A stretch of DNA of 64,000 nt from Pseudobutyrivibrio sp. (GTDB taxonomy: Bacteria > Bacillota > Clostridia > Lachnospirales > Lachnospiraceae), in the NCBI RefSeq assembly GCF_017471675.1, contig NZ_JAFUSK010000005.1, positions 47,562 through 111,561 on the forward strand, written 5' to 3'. Shown one piece after another: positions 17,865 to 27,098 of this stretch. Made by a program: the position numbers and the translations under genes. Position 1 is the stretch's first letter. Each line of letters opens with the position of its first letter. Below the pieces are notes generated by a model. The model made no database searches and had not been told where the DNA came from. It saw only the letters and a program-made list of their open reading frames with translations.

Positions 17865-19058
17865 ATGAAAAAGAAGATTGTAGCAATCATTTTGATTGCT
17901 GTTATTGTAGCGTCTGCAGGGTTTGCTGTAAAAACTTTTATAATAGATAAAAAGGCAGGTTCTACAGATGAATCATCTCAAATCTATGTAACATCTTTAT
18001 CAGAAATTATGGGTGAAGGTAGTAGCTATACACCAGAAGTATTTATGGGTGTAGTTGAAGGTCAAGAAACTACCAGTATCACCAAAAGCTCCGAACGAGA
18101 ATTAGATCAGATATTTGTATCAGAGGGAGATATTGTAAGTGAGGGGACACCATTGTTTTCTTATAAAACTGATACCCTTGAGGCTGAAATAGTTCAATTT
18201 GGTTTTGATATTGAAGGATACAATCTTACAATTGCGGATAATAATAGAAAGATTGAAAAGCTTCAGTCTGATATTGCAAAGATTAAAGGACAAACAGAAA
18301 AAGACAAAAACGAAAGAGAAGATTTACAAAATCAGATTAGTGGCTTAAATACAGATATTGCGATTACAAATAATTCAATTGAGCAAACTAATGCCAAAAT
18401 AGAGGAGCATAAAAAGAAGATTAATAATTCTACAGTGAAATCAACTGTATCTGGAACAATCACAAAGATTGCAGATGATACAAATCCATATACTACAGAT
18501 GGTTCCTTTATTACAATACTTGCTTCAAAAGAAATGCGTGTAAAGGGGCAAATTAACGAGCAGAATGTGTGGGCCATTAACGTAGATGAACCGGTAACGC
18601 TTCGCTCACGTGTTGATGAAACAAAGACATGGTCTGGAACTATAACTAAGATTGATACAGAATCTAAGCAGGAAAACAATCAAAATAATTATGGAGGTGA
18701 CTCAACAGAGGGCACGTCTACAAAATATCCATTCTATGTAACCTTAGATAGTAGTGAAGGGCTTATGATGGGACAACATCTTTATATCGAGATTGGTCAG
18801 ACCGATGCACCTGAAATGGATTTTTCAGATGGAACATATCTTTATGATTATTATTTAGCTTACGACGAAGATGGTAATCCGTTTGTATGGGTTGATAATA
18901 AGGGGAAACTTGCAAAGAAGTCTGTAAAGCTTGGGGATTATTATGAGGAACAGATGGTGTATGCTGTTTCTGGAATCGATAAAAAAGACAAGCTAGCTTA
19001 TCCTATGGATGACTATAAGGAAGGAATGAAGACAGTTTCTGGGGTCGAAGGTGAATAG
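17865..19058 (+). CDS. Efflux adaptor (membrane-fusion) protein 1
   Basis: A 397-aa HlyD/MacA-like protein: N-terminal membrane anchor (7-28), a biotinyl-lipoyl-like half (ELDQIFVSEGDIVSEGTPLF), a coiled-coil of about 75 residues (IEKLQSDIAKIKG to IEEHKKKI), the second lipoyl half (TVSGTITKIADDTNPY) and a beta-barrel. In Gram-positives these sit outside the membrane and feed ABC pumps. It begins a four-gene operon (adaptor, ATPase, adaptor, permease). Confidence 0.82.
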   Translation: MKKKIVAIILIAVIVASAGFAVKTFIIDKKAGSTDESSQIYVTSLSEIMGEGSSYTPEVFMGVVEGQETTSITKSSERELDQIFVSEGDIVSEGTPLFSYKTDTLEAEIVQFGFDIEGYNLTIADNNRKIEKLQSDIAKIKGQTEKDKNEREDLQNQISGLNTDIAITNNSIEQTNAKIEEHKKKINNSTVKSTVSGTITKIADDTNPYTTDGSFITILASKEMRVKGQINEQNVWAINVDEPVTLRSRVDETKTWSGTITKIDTESKQENNQNNYGGDSTEGTSTKYPFYVTLDSSEGLMMGQHLYIEIGQTDAPEMDFSDGTYLYDYYLAYDEDGNPFVWVDNKGKLAKKSVKLGDYYEEQMVYAVSGIDKKDKLAYPMDDYKEGMKTVSGVEGE

Positions 19059-19060
19059 TT

Positions 19061-19762
19061 ATGATTGTTAAACTAAATAATATTTTTAAAGTATATGGTG
19101 AGTCCGGAATGGAAACCAGTGTTCCAGCTCTTAATGATGTATCTTTGACTGTTGATGAAGGTGAATATGTGGCCATAATGGGACCGTCAGGTTCAGGAAA
19201 AAGTACTCTTATGAATGTGATTGGGTGCTTGGATAAGCCTACCAGCGGAGAATACTTTTTTGAGGATAAGGATGTTCTGCGTTTAAAGGACAGACAGATG
19301 TCGGATCTTAGGCTTCACTCGATTGGTTTTGTATTCCAAAGCTTTTATCTTATGAATGAGGAAAATGCTATTGAAAATGTGGCATTACCTCTTAGCTATG
19401 CAGGAGTTAAGAAAAAAGAAAGGGAAAGACGTGCGATAGAGGCGCTTACAAGAGTAGGGCTTGCTGACAGAGTTAAGTTTAGGCCAGACCAGCTTTCTGG
19501 TGGACAAAAACAGCGTGTGGCTATAGCAAGAGCCATCGTAAACAATCCTAAGGTACTTCTTGCCGATGAGCCTACAGGAGCCTTGGATCAGAAGTCAGGT
19601 GCTGCAATAATGGATTTATTCCAAAAGCTTAATGAAGAGGGAACAACTATCATTATGATTACCCATGATGCCAATATTGCAAGTCACGCCAAAAAGACAT
19701 ATCGAATAGTAGATGGAAAGCTTTATTCAGGATTAGAGGAGGCTGTAAATGAAGAAGATTAA
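19061..19762 (+). CDS. MacB/LolD-type ABC ATPase
   Basis: A 233-aa ATPase with Walker [10 protein letters not shown], signature LSGGQKQR, Walker [13 protein letters not shown] and switch His in MITHD. The LolD/MacB subgroup is shown by [11 protein letters not shown] and the TGALD variant. It starts two bases after the first adaptor and its last 14 bases overlap the second, so translation is coupled. It probably exports a peptide or an amphipathic compound. Confidence 0.9.
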   Translation: MIVKLNNIFKVYGESGMETSVPALNDVSLTVDEGEYVAIMGPSGSGKSTLMNVIGCLDKPTSGEYFFEDKDVLRLKDRQMSDLRLHSIGFVFQSFYLMNEENAIENVALPLSYAGVKKKERERRAIEALTRVGLADRVKFRPDQLSGGQKQRVAIARAIVNNPKVLLADEPTGALDQKSGAAIMDLFQKLNEEGTTIIMITHDANIASHAKKTYRIVDGKLYSGLEEAVNEED

Positions 19763-21338
19763 AACTTTAATTATTGTCCTCCTTGTTATAGCTGTTGCGA
19801 TAGGCGGTTTGTACGGTGTATTTTACTATAGGCAAAGCAAAAAAACTGCAGAAGTTATCTCTATGGCAGAACAGGGCATGGATGGATATTGGGGTGATAA
19901 TATACAAAGCTATGGAAATGTAACCTCAGATAAAGCCCAGGCTGCATATATTGCAAAGGGTACAGAAATTGTTTCTGTAAATGTTAAGGATGGCGACCAT
20001 GTGAATGAAGGCGACGTTCTTATGACTGTAAAAAAGGATTCTCAGGACATAAGTGGAAAAGAATTACAGATTAAAAAGGCTACTCAGGAATTAAATGTTG
20101 ATAAGATTAAGCTTGAAAGATTACTTAACACAGACCCTGTACCAACTAATACTTATGAAATGAATTATTACAGCAAGTATAGCTATACTTCATCTGTGGA
20201 ATATATTACAAAATCTGACGTTAATGATGACGGATATGATGGTAGTTACAAAGCAGGGGATGTGGTTGCAAGTAGAGCTTTTGATACGGAAGGCAATCCG
20301 CAGGGATTTACTTATTATATTTATAAGCAAAGTGAAAATGAAGATGGAAGTCCTAAGGTAGATAACGATGGAAATCCTGTAAGAGATAAAATAATTGTAG
20401 ACAAGCTTAGGGGAGATTTGGAAGGTGTTGATTTAAAGGATACCGATAAATTTGATACTAAGTCAGTAAGTAGTGAAGGGGAATATTTGCGTACTAAAGT
20501 ATATCATGATTCTCAGACTCACAAAGAAGTAGGTGAGATTGTATACTTTAGGGATGGAAACATTGAAAGAGAACGTAAAGTTCCAGAAGGACTGAATGCT
20601 AATCAATTAAAAACAGCCATTGAAGATACTCAAGATTCTATAAAAAGGAAAGATTTAAACTTGAGAAAGCTTGTTAACGAGCTTGAGATTATGAAAAATA
20701 CTTCAGACAATGGTGATATTGTAGCTAAGGTTTCTGGAACAGTATCTAAGGTTCAAAATATAGATAACTACAATACAAATCAGCCATTTATGATAGTATC
20801 AGCTACGGATGAATACTATATTTCAGGTGCTATAGGGGAATTCTATCTTAAAGATGTTAAGGTGGGAGATACAGTATCAATTACATCATGGGATAACGGT
20901 GCTTCTGCTGAGGCTATTATTTCAAGCATAAGTGATACACCTAGCAAAGATAGCAATTTTTATAGTGGTGCTGGAAATTCTAATAGTAGCAATTACGAAT
21001 TTAAAGCTACATTTGACAGGAAAAGCGGTATAGAGATTGGCTCGGCTGTTGATATTACTATAACACCAGCAGGACAGGAGGAGGGAGGATTTTATATTCC
21101 TTCACATTTCATCCGAAAGGATGCCTCTGGTAGCTATGTAATGAAGATGACAAAATCAAAGGTTTTAAAGAAAGAATATGTTAAGGTAGGTAAATCCCTG
21201 TGGGGCTCTATGATAGAGATTAAGAAGGGGGTATCTAAAAAAGATTATTTAGCATTCCCTTATGGAAATGGAGCTATTGAGGGAATCAAGTGCAAAAAGG
21301 TGGATAATTTACAATATGGTGATGGAGGCTTAGGTTAA
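19749..21338 (+). CDS. Efflux adaptor (membrane-fusion) protein 2
   Basis: A second, larger adaptor (529 aa): membrane anchor 5-25, lipoyl half (AKGTEIVSVNVKDGDHVNEGDVLM), a long insertion where the hairpin would be (about 110-300; Asp/Tyr-rich with repeated D-x-(D/G)-x-D-G segments such as DVNDDGYDGSY and NEDGSPKVDNDGNP), then the second lipoyl half (DIVAKVSGTVSKVQN) and beta-barrel. The Asp-rich segments could bind calcium; this is inference. Two different adaptors in one operon are unusual. Confidence 0.78.
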   Translation: MKKIKTLIIVLLVIAVAIGGLYGVFYYRQSKKTAEVISMAEQGMDGYWGDNIQSYGNVTSDKAQAAYIAKGTEIVSVNVKDGDHVNEGDVLMTVKKDSQDISGKELQIKKATQELNVDKIKLERLLNTDPVPTNTYEMNYYSKYSYTSSVEYITKSDVNDDGYDGSYKAGDVVASRAFDTEGNPQGFTYYIYKQSENEDGSPKVDNDGNPVRDKIIVDKLRGDLEGVDLKDTDKFDTKSVSSEGEYLRTKVYHDSQTHKEVGEIVYFRDGNIERERKVPEGLNANQLKTAIEDTQDSIKRKDLNLRKLVNELEIMKNTSDNGDIVAKVSGTVSKVQNIDNYNTNQPFMIVSATDEYYISGAIGEFYLKDVKVGDTVSITSWDNGASAEAIISSISDTPSKDSNFYSGAGNSNSSNYEFKATFDRKSGIEIGSAVDITITPAGQEEGGFYIPSHFIRKDASGSYVMKMTKSKVLKKEYVKVGKSLWGSMIEIKKGVSKKDYLAFPYGNGAIEGIKCKKVDNLQYGDGGLG

Positions 21339-22591
21339 TGTTAGAAAATTTGAGATTAGCCTTTCGAGGCATTTGGACACACAAGCTTAGGTCTTTCTTG
21401 ACAATGCTTGGAATTATTATTGGTATTGCTGCTATTATTGCCATAGTATCTACCATTGAAGGAACAAATCAGCAGATAAAACAAAATCTTATAGGCTCAG
21501 GTTCGAATACTGTTGATATTCAGTTGTACCAGAATGATTGGCCTATGGATTTGAGCTATAGTGAGTTGCCTTATGGTATACCTCGTATAAGTGATAGTGT
21601 GCTTAGTGAGATTCGTGAACTTGATGAGGTTCAATCTGCCAGCAAGTACAATAATAGGCAGATATACGATGGAGTGTATTATCAAAATGCATCTATGAAT
21701 GGTGGATATGTAAAGGGGGTAGAAACTGATTTCTTTTCAACTGCAAACCTTACAGTAAAGAAAGGTAGACTCTTTACAGATGATGAATGCAAGAATTTTA
21801 AAAAGTTTTGCGTTATTGACGAAGCTATAGCAGAGGATTTATTGCAAAACGAAGAGCCACTTGGCAAAGTGTTGGAAATAGGCGGAGATTCTTACGTAAT
21901 AATAGGTGTTGTTGAAACCCGTTCTACATTTCAACCAACTATTAATACTCTAGCTGATTATGAAACATATATGCAGGATGAATCGGGCACAATATATATC
22001 CCGATTACAGATTGGCCAATTAGCTATAGATATGATGAGCCTGAGAATGTATTGATTAGAGCAGTATCTACTGATGATATGACAGCGGCAGGAAAGAAAA
22101 CTGCAGATATTATTAATGCTTCTATTAGTCCCACTGATGATACAATTAAGTATCAATCTAAGGACTTGTTAGAGCAGGCACAACAGCTGCAACAGCTTTC
22201 ATCTTCAACAAATTCCATGTTGATATGGATTGCAGCAATATCTCTTCTTGTTGGTGGAATTGGTGTAATGAATATTATGCTTGTTTCTGTTACAGAAAGA
22301 ACAGCAGAGATTGGTTTGAAAAAAGCTATAGGTGCCAGAAAAGGCAAGATTATGGGTCAGTTTTTAACTGAGGCCGCAGTACTTACATCTATGGGTGGAG
22401 TCCTTGGAGTGGCCTGTGGAATAGGCTTGGCTCAGATAATATCTATAATGAGTGGAACACCTGTAGCCATATCGTGGCCAGCAGCAATAGTTGCTGTGGC
22501 CTTCTCAATGGTTATAGGAATTGTTTTTGGAATATTGCCAAGCCACCAGGCGGCTAACTTAAATCCGATAGACGCTTTACGCAGTAATTAG
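21338..22591 (+). CDS. MacB-like ABC permease (FtsX type)
   Basis: A 417-aa permease. The start RGIWTHKLRSFLTMLGIIIGIAAII is the typical first helix; a MacB periplasmic-core-like external domain fills about 45-285; three further helices contain GGIGVMNIMLVSVTERTAEIGLKKAIGA and the closing PSHQAANLNPIDALR. It overlaps the upstream stop by one base. Together the four genes form a MacAB-like exporter. The gene overlaps the converging exonuclease gene by 4 bp at their stops. Confidence 0.88.
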   Translation: MLENLRLAFRGIWTHKLRSFLTMLGIIIGIAAIIAIVSTIEGTNQQIKQNLIGSGSNTVDIQLYQNDWPMDLSYSELPYGIPRISDSVLSEIRELDEVQSASKYNNRQIYDGVYYQNASMNGGYVKGVETDFFSTANLTVKKGRLFTDDECKNFKKFCVIDEAIAEDLLQNEEPLGKVLEIGGDSYVIIGVVETRSTFQPTINTLADYETYMQDESGTIYIPITDWPISYRYDEPENVLIRAVSTDDMTAAGKKTADIINASISPTDDTIKYQSKDLLEQAQQLQQLSSSTNSMLIWIAAISLLVGGIGVMNIMLVSVTERTAEIGLKKAIGARKGKIMGQFLTEAAVLTSMGGVLGVACGIGLAQIISIMSGTPVAISWPAAIVAVAFSMVIGIVFGILPSHQAANLNPIDALRSN

Positions 22592-23343
22592 TCAAAATCA
22601 AGTTCAATAGGGCAGTGGTCGGAACCAAATACATCAGTATGTATTTTGGCATCGGTCATTCGCCCTTTTATGTTTTCTGAAACAATAAAGTAATCTATAC
22701 GCCAACCAGCGTTCTTTTCTCTAGCCTTGAATCTATATGACCACCAGGAATAAATATCAGTTATATCAGGATAGAAGTATCTAAAGCTGTCAACAAAACC
22801 TGCATTTAAAAGCTCAGTCATTTTTGAGCGCTCTTCATCTGTAAAACCGGCATTATGTCTGTTTGTTTTAGGATTTTTAATATCTATTTCTTCATGTGCA
22901 ACATTAAGGTCACCACAGAGAATAACTCCCTTTGATTCTTTCAGTTTACAAAGATAGTTCCTGAAATCATCTTCCCAGGTCATACGATAATCTAATCGCT
23001 TCAGTTCAGTTTGAGAATTAGGAGTGTAGCAGGTAATAAAATAATAATCATCAAATTCAAGAGTGATTACACGACCTTCATGGTCATGTTCTTCAATGCC
23101 AATTCCGTAGGTAACGGACAAAGGCTCTTGCTTGGTGAAAATAGCTGTACCAGAATAGCCTTTCTTTTCAGCGTAGTTAAAGTATACATGGTATCCTTCT
23201 TTTTCAGTATCAAATTGACCCTCTGAAAGCTTGATTTCCTGAAGACAAAATATATCAGCATCAACTGTATCAAAATACTCCCAGAAGCCTTTGCCGGTGG
23301 CAGCTCTAAGGCCATTTACGTTCCATGAAATAAATTTACTCAT
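22588..23343 (-). CDS. xth: Exodeoxyribonuclease III
   Basis: A 251-aa exonuclease/AP endonuclease for base-excision repair. Catalytic motifs are WNVNGLRA, LQEIK (metal Glu), CGDLNVAH and the closing GSDHCP. The start at 23343 follows GGAGG by 6 bases; a longer in-frame form begins at an unlikely site. The stop overlaps that of the converging permease gene, so no terminator separates them. Confidence 0.94.
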   Translation of the reverse strand: MSKFISWNVNGLRAATGKGFWEYFDTVDADIFCLQEIKLSEGQFDTEKEGYHVYFNYAEKKGYSGTAIFTKQEPLSVTYGIGIEEHDHEGRVITLEFDDYYFITCYTPNSQTELKRLDYRMTWEDDFRNYLCKLKESKGVILCGDLNVAHEEIDIKNPKTNRHNAGFTDEERSKMTELLNAGFVDSFRYFYPDITDIYSWWSYRFKAREKNAGWRIDYFIVSENIKGRMTDAKIHTDVFGSDHCPIELDFD

Positions 23344-23497
23344 ACATCCTCCGATTAAATAGTTTTCTATATAGATATTAATGTTTCCCATGAAAAAAAT
23401 CAAAGATAATAGACATAATTAAATAAAAAATGAAATATAATGCTTTATATAATGGAAAGTGTGATATTATAAAAACAGATTCAAGGGAGGTGCTATT

Positions 23498-23665
23498 ATG
23501 GCAGATAAGAAAGAGGGAACATTTGTAGTTCATGTTAATAAAGCAGAAAATGATACTTGGCAAGGGCAGGTTACTTGGGCTGATAAGGATGAGAAGCTTA
23601 ATTTCCGTAGTGCAATGGAACTAATGTCAATCATAGATGCTGCTTTAAATACTGATGAAGAATAA
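23498..23665 (+). CDS. Small conserved protein (55 aa)
   Basis: Starts at ATG 23498 behind a strong GGGAGG site. The product contains GTFVVHVNKAENDTWQGQV, TWADKDEKLNFRSAMELM and ends in acidic residues. It looks like a single small beta-rich domain; I have a memory of similar short proteins in Lachnospiraceae but no function. A strong terminator follows 20 bases after the stop, marking a monocistronic gene. Confidence 0.7.
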   Translation: MADKKEGTFVVHVNKAENDTWQGQVTWADKDEKLNFRSAMELMSIIDAALNTDEE

Positions 23666-23685
23666 GATAGATTAATAAATTAGAA

Positions 23686-23717
23686 AGGGACTCGCAAACG
23701 CGAGTCCCTGTTGTTTT
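23686..23717. terminator. Terminator after the 55-aa protein gene
   Basis: AGGGACTCGC (23686-23695) and GCGAGTCCCT (23700-23709) form a perfect 10-bp stem with a 4-nt loop, followed by a T-rich stretch. It lies between two converging small genes. Confidence 0.85.
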
Positions 23718-23733
23718 TAAGTGGAAGTTCGAA

Positions 23734-23862
23734 TTAATCGAACTGACCGAAAGCATACTTGAAAAATGAAACTGGCTCTTCGCCTTCTGCTTTCTTTCTT
23801 TTGCAATACTTCTCATAATCTGCGTATACGCTGTACATTGTGAATGATACTTCTTCGAACAT
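23734..23862 (-). CDS. Very small conserved protein (42 aa)
   Basis: On the minus strand AGGAGGT precedes an ATG at 23862. The 42-aa product opens with MFEEVSFTMYSVYADYEKY, continues with a basic stretch CKRKKAEGEE and ends VSFFKYAFGQFD. Charge-patterned and aromatic-rich, it may be a small regulator or membrane-associated peptide. The ribosome site and the clean stop next to a terminator argue that it is real. Confidence 0.65.
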   Translation of the reverse strand: MFEEVSFTMYSVYADYEKYCKRKKAEGEEPVSFFKYAFGQFD

Positions 23863-24056
23863 TCTTTTTACCTCCTAAATCTCTTTCTCTTGTTTACGTG
23901 GATATATTAAACCTTGAATTGTGCTTTGTCAACAAAAAGAATGTAAAGAAATTGTGAAAAATGTATAAACGGTTTTTTGTTGAGTTAGTTTCCAAATTTT
24001 GCTACAATTTAGATAAGGGAAACGCAATATACAAATTTTAGTTTTTGGGAGAGAAT

Positions 24057-24617
24057 ATGAATGAACGAATTTTAGAGGGGGCTCTAAAGGTATTTAGAGA
24101 AAAAGGCCCTAAATTTACAATGGATGATCTTGCTACAGAGATGAAGATGAGCAAGAAAACTATCTACACAATTTTCAGTGACAAGAATGAACTCATGTGT
24201 GACATGATGGATTATGCATTCGATATGATTAAGGCTGCTGAAGATAAAATATATAACGATGAAAGCCTTGGCACTGTAGAACGCGTAAGAGGAATACTTG
24301 CAGTTTTGCCTGAGTCACATTACGGCTTTGATTATACTGCAATGCATCAGTTGGCTAATAAATATCCAATGGCCTATGAAAAAATGATAGACCGATTGGA
24401 TAGTGGCTGGGAGAAGACATTTGAGCTTCTTAGAAAAGGCATAACTGATGGTGATATTAGAGAAATAGACCTTAACATTTTTAAGCTTATGTACGAAGCC
24501 TGTGTTGATAAGCTATTAATGGGAGATTACCTTAAATCCAGTGGGATTGATTATCCAAAAGCTTTGGCAGAAGTAGTTGATGTTATGATAGATGGAATTG
24601 TTGTAAAGGGAAAATAA
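24057..24617 (+). CDS. TetR/AcrR-family transcriptional regulator
   Basis: A 186-aa repressor-like protein. The N-terminal helix-turn-helix reads FTMDDLATEMKMSKKTIYTIF; the remainder is the helical ligand-binding domain. The ATG at 24057 follows GGGAGA; a TTG 12 bases earlier lies in the ribosome site itself. The gene abuts the GH2 gene without a gap, so it probably controls the galactoside operon it leads and is co-transcribed with it. Confidence 0.88.
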   Translation: MNERILEGALKVFREKGPKFTMDDLATEMKMSKKTIYTIFSDKNELMCDMMDYAFDMIKAAEDKIYNDESLGTVERVRGILAVLPESHYGFDYTAMHQLANKYPMAYEKMIDRLDSGWEKTFELLRKGITDGDIREIDLNIFKLMYEACVDKLLMGDYLKSSGIDYPKALAEVVDVMIDGIVVKGK

Positions 24618-27071
24618 ATGGCACAGAAAATTTATTTAGATCGAAAGTGGAGATTTAATGAAAAATTTGAAGAGGCAATGATTGATGAGCCAATGAAGGA
24701 AAGCAGGCTGATTAATATTCCTCACACAGTTAAAGAAACGCCTTTTTCTTATTTTGATGAAAGCATTTACCAAATGGAGAGTGCATACCAGAAGAGCATT
24801 TTCGCTCCTGTACAGTGGAATGGTAAAGTGGTTATTCTTACATTTGAAGCAGTTGGACATAGCTGTGATGTCTATATTAATGGGAAGCATACTAAACATC
24901 ATGATTGTGGATATTCTGCATTTTCTTGTGATGTTTCTGAACTTCTTAATTATGGAGAAGAAAATTTAATTACTGTAAAGGTTAATTCTAAAGAGAATCT
25001 TGATCAACCTCCATTTGGATATGTTATTGATTACATGACTTATGGTGGAATCTACCGTGATGTTTATTTTGAAATCAAAGAACAGACTCATTTTACAGAT
25101 GTATTTTTGCAGCCATCTTTATTGGAAAGAATATCTACTAGCAAGCGTACACCAAAGCAGATAAAGATGATGAAAGTACAGGGTATTCTTAAAACCCAGT
25201 GTTATCTTTCAAAGAATGTTTATGATTTGGCTGTAAAAGAGCGGGTATTCATCAAACAGTTTCTTGGAGAAGAGCTGATTCTATCTCAACCAGTGGGTGG
25301 TTTGGAAAGTGATGGTGATAAGTACATTCTTAACCTGACAACAGCACCTACATCTGTAAAGCTTTGGGATGTGGAAAGTCCATATTTATATAATGTAAAG
25401 ACACAGCTTCTTTTGGATGATGAGGTTGTAGATGAATTCGAAGCAAGTGTTGGCTTTAGAAGCTCTGAGTTTAGAAAAAACGGCTATTACCTAAATGGAA
25501 GAAAGGTAAAGCTTAGAGGATTAAACAGACATCAATCATATCCTTATGTAGGCTATGCTATGCCTGAATCGATGCAGAGATTGGATGCTAAGATACTTAA
25601 AGATGAGTTAGGACTTAACGCGGTAAGAACCTCTCATTATCCTCAATCCCAGTATTTTATTGACGAGTGCGATAAGCTAGGACTTTTGGTTTTTACAGAA
25701 ATTCCAGGCTGGCAGCATATTGGCGGAAGCAAATGGCAGGACATTGCCGTTGAAAATACAAAGGATATGGTGCTCCAATACAGAAATCATCCTTCAATTA
25801 TTCTATGGGGAGTTCGAATCAATGAATCTATAGATAATGATGATTTTTATAAGCGAACAAATGAAGTGGCTCATAGATACGACCCAACCAGACCAACTGG
25901 TGGAGTTAGAGCACATGCTAAGAGCTCACTTCTTGAGGATGTATACACATATAACGATTTTGTTCATTCCGGAAATAATAAGGGCTGTTCCAAGAAAAGT
26001 GAAATCACATCTGACGAAGAAAAGCCATATCTTGTCAGTGAGTATAATGGACACATGTTCCCTACCAAGTCTTATGATCCAGAGGAGCATAGACAAGAGC
26101 ATGCAATCAGGCATGCTAATGTACTAAATGCAATAGCAGGGGAAAGTGATATTGCCGGTTCCTTTGGGTGGTGCATGTTTGACTATAATACACACAAGGA
26201 TTTTGGTTCAGGAGATAGAATCTGTTACCACGGTGTAATGGATATGTTTAGAAATCCAAAGCTTGCAGCATCGGTATATTCAGCTTTTTGTGAAAACGAT
26301 ATAGTACTTGATGTAACAACAAGCTTTGATATAGGCGAGCATCCTGCATGCAACAGGGGAAAATCCTACATCATAACAAATGCTGATTCAGTGAAAATGT
26401 ATAAAAATGATGTACTTGTAAAGGAATACTTCCCTCAGGATTCTGCCTTTGAAAATCTAAAGCATGGACCTATTCTTATAGATGATTTTGTTGGGGATGC
26501 TGTTGAAAATGATGGAGAATTCACAAAGGGGCAGGCAAAGCTTATAAAGCAGGCTCTTAACCAGGTTACATTAGGTGGATTTAAGATTACACCATCTCTT
26601 GCATGGATAGCCTTTAGGCTTGTGGTATTCCACCATGTTAGCCCAAGTAAAGCGGTTCCAATCTATAATAAATTTATAGGAGATTGGGGCGGAGAATCCA
26701 GAGAGTATAAGTTTGAGGCCATTAAAGATGGTAAGGTTGTAAAGACTGTTAAGAAGGCTGCTGTTACAAATGCTCATATTGTAGCTAAGGCAAGCCATAC
26801 CTTGCTGACAGAATTGCATACCTATGATGTTTCTCATATACGTATTAAGATAGCTGACCAGAATGACAATCAATTATATTTCTTTAATCAGCCTGTTAGT
26901 TTTGAGGTTGAAGGTCCTTTTGAAATAATTGGTCCTAAGGTAGTTTCGCCTGTAGGTGGAGCAACTGGAGTATATATAAAATCTATTGGCGAAGATGGAG
27001 ATGGCAAGCTTACAATATCTAGCGAGGGGCTAGAGCCTGTAGAAATAAGCCTATCTGTTGAGTGCTTTTAG
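24618..27071 (+). CDS. Glycoside hydrolase family 2 (beta-galactosidase-like)
   Basis: An 817-aa cytoplasmic GH2 enzyme (no signal peptide): sugar-binding domain (CDVYINGKHTKHHDCGYSAF), an immunoglobulin-like domain, then the TIM barrel (RGLNRHQSYPYVG, LNAVRTSHYPQSQYF). The acid/base is Glu403 (GVRINES) and the nucleophile Glu475 (SEYNGHM). The acid/base motif has Arg-Ile where W-x-x-NE relatives often have Ser-Leu or Asn. The context (GPH symporter, GH36) fits beta-galactoside or mixed oligosaccharide breakdown; beta-glucuronidase cannot be excluded. Confidence 0.85.
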   Translation: MAQKIYLDRKWRFNEKFEEAMIDEPMKESRLINIPHTVKETPFSYFDESIYQMESAYQKSIFAPVQWNGKVVILTFEAVGHSCDVYINGKHTKHHDCGYSAFSCDVSELLNYGEENLITVKVNSKENLDQPPFGYVIDYMTYGGIYRDVYFEIKEQTHFTDVFLQPSLLERISTSKRTPKQIKMMKVQGILKTQCYLSKNVYDLAVKERVFIKQFLGEELILSQPVGGLESDGDKYILNLTTAPTSVKLWDVESPYLYNVKTQLLLDDEVVDEFEASVGFRSSEFRKNGYYLNGRKVKLRGLNRHQSYPYVGYAMPESMQRLDAKILKDELGLNAVRTSHYPQSQYFIDECDKLGLLVFTEIPGWQHIGGSKWQDIAVENTKDMVLQYRNHPSIILWGVRINESIDNDDFYKRTNEVAHRYDPTRPTGGVRAHAKSSLLEDVYTYNDFVHSGNNKGCSKKSEITSDEEKPYLVSEYNGHMFPTKSYDPEEHRQEHAIRHANVLNAIAGESDIAGSFGWCMFDYNTHKDFGSGDRICYHGVMDMFRNPKLAASVYSAFCENDIVLDVTTSFDIGEHPACNRGKSYIITNADSVKMYKNDVLVKEYFPQDSAFENLKHGPILIDDFVGDAVENDGEFTKGQAKLIKQALNQVTLGGFKITPSLAWIAFRLVVFHHVSPSKAVPIYNKFIGDWGGESREYKFEAIKDGKVVKTVKKAAVTNAHIVAKASHTLLTELHTYDVSHIRIKIADQNDNQLYFFNQPVSFEVEGPFEIIGPKVVSPVGGATGVYIKSIGEDGDGKLTISSEGLEPVEISLSVECF

Positions 27072-27098
27072 TAATTAATAAGGAGGGTGTTATAAATA

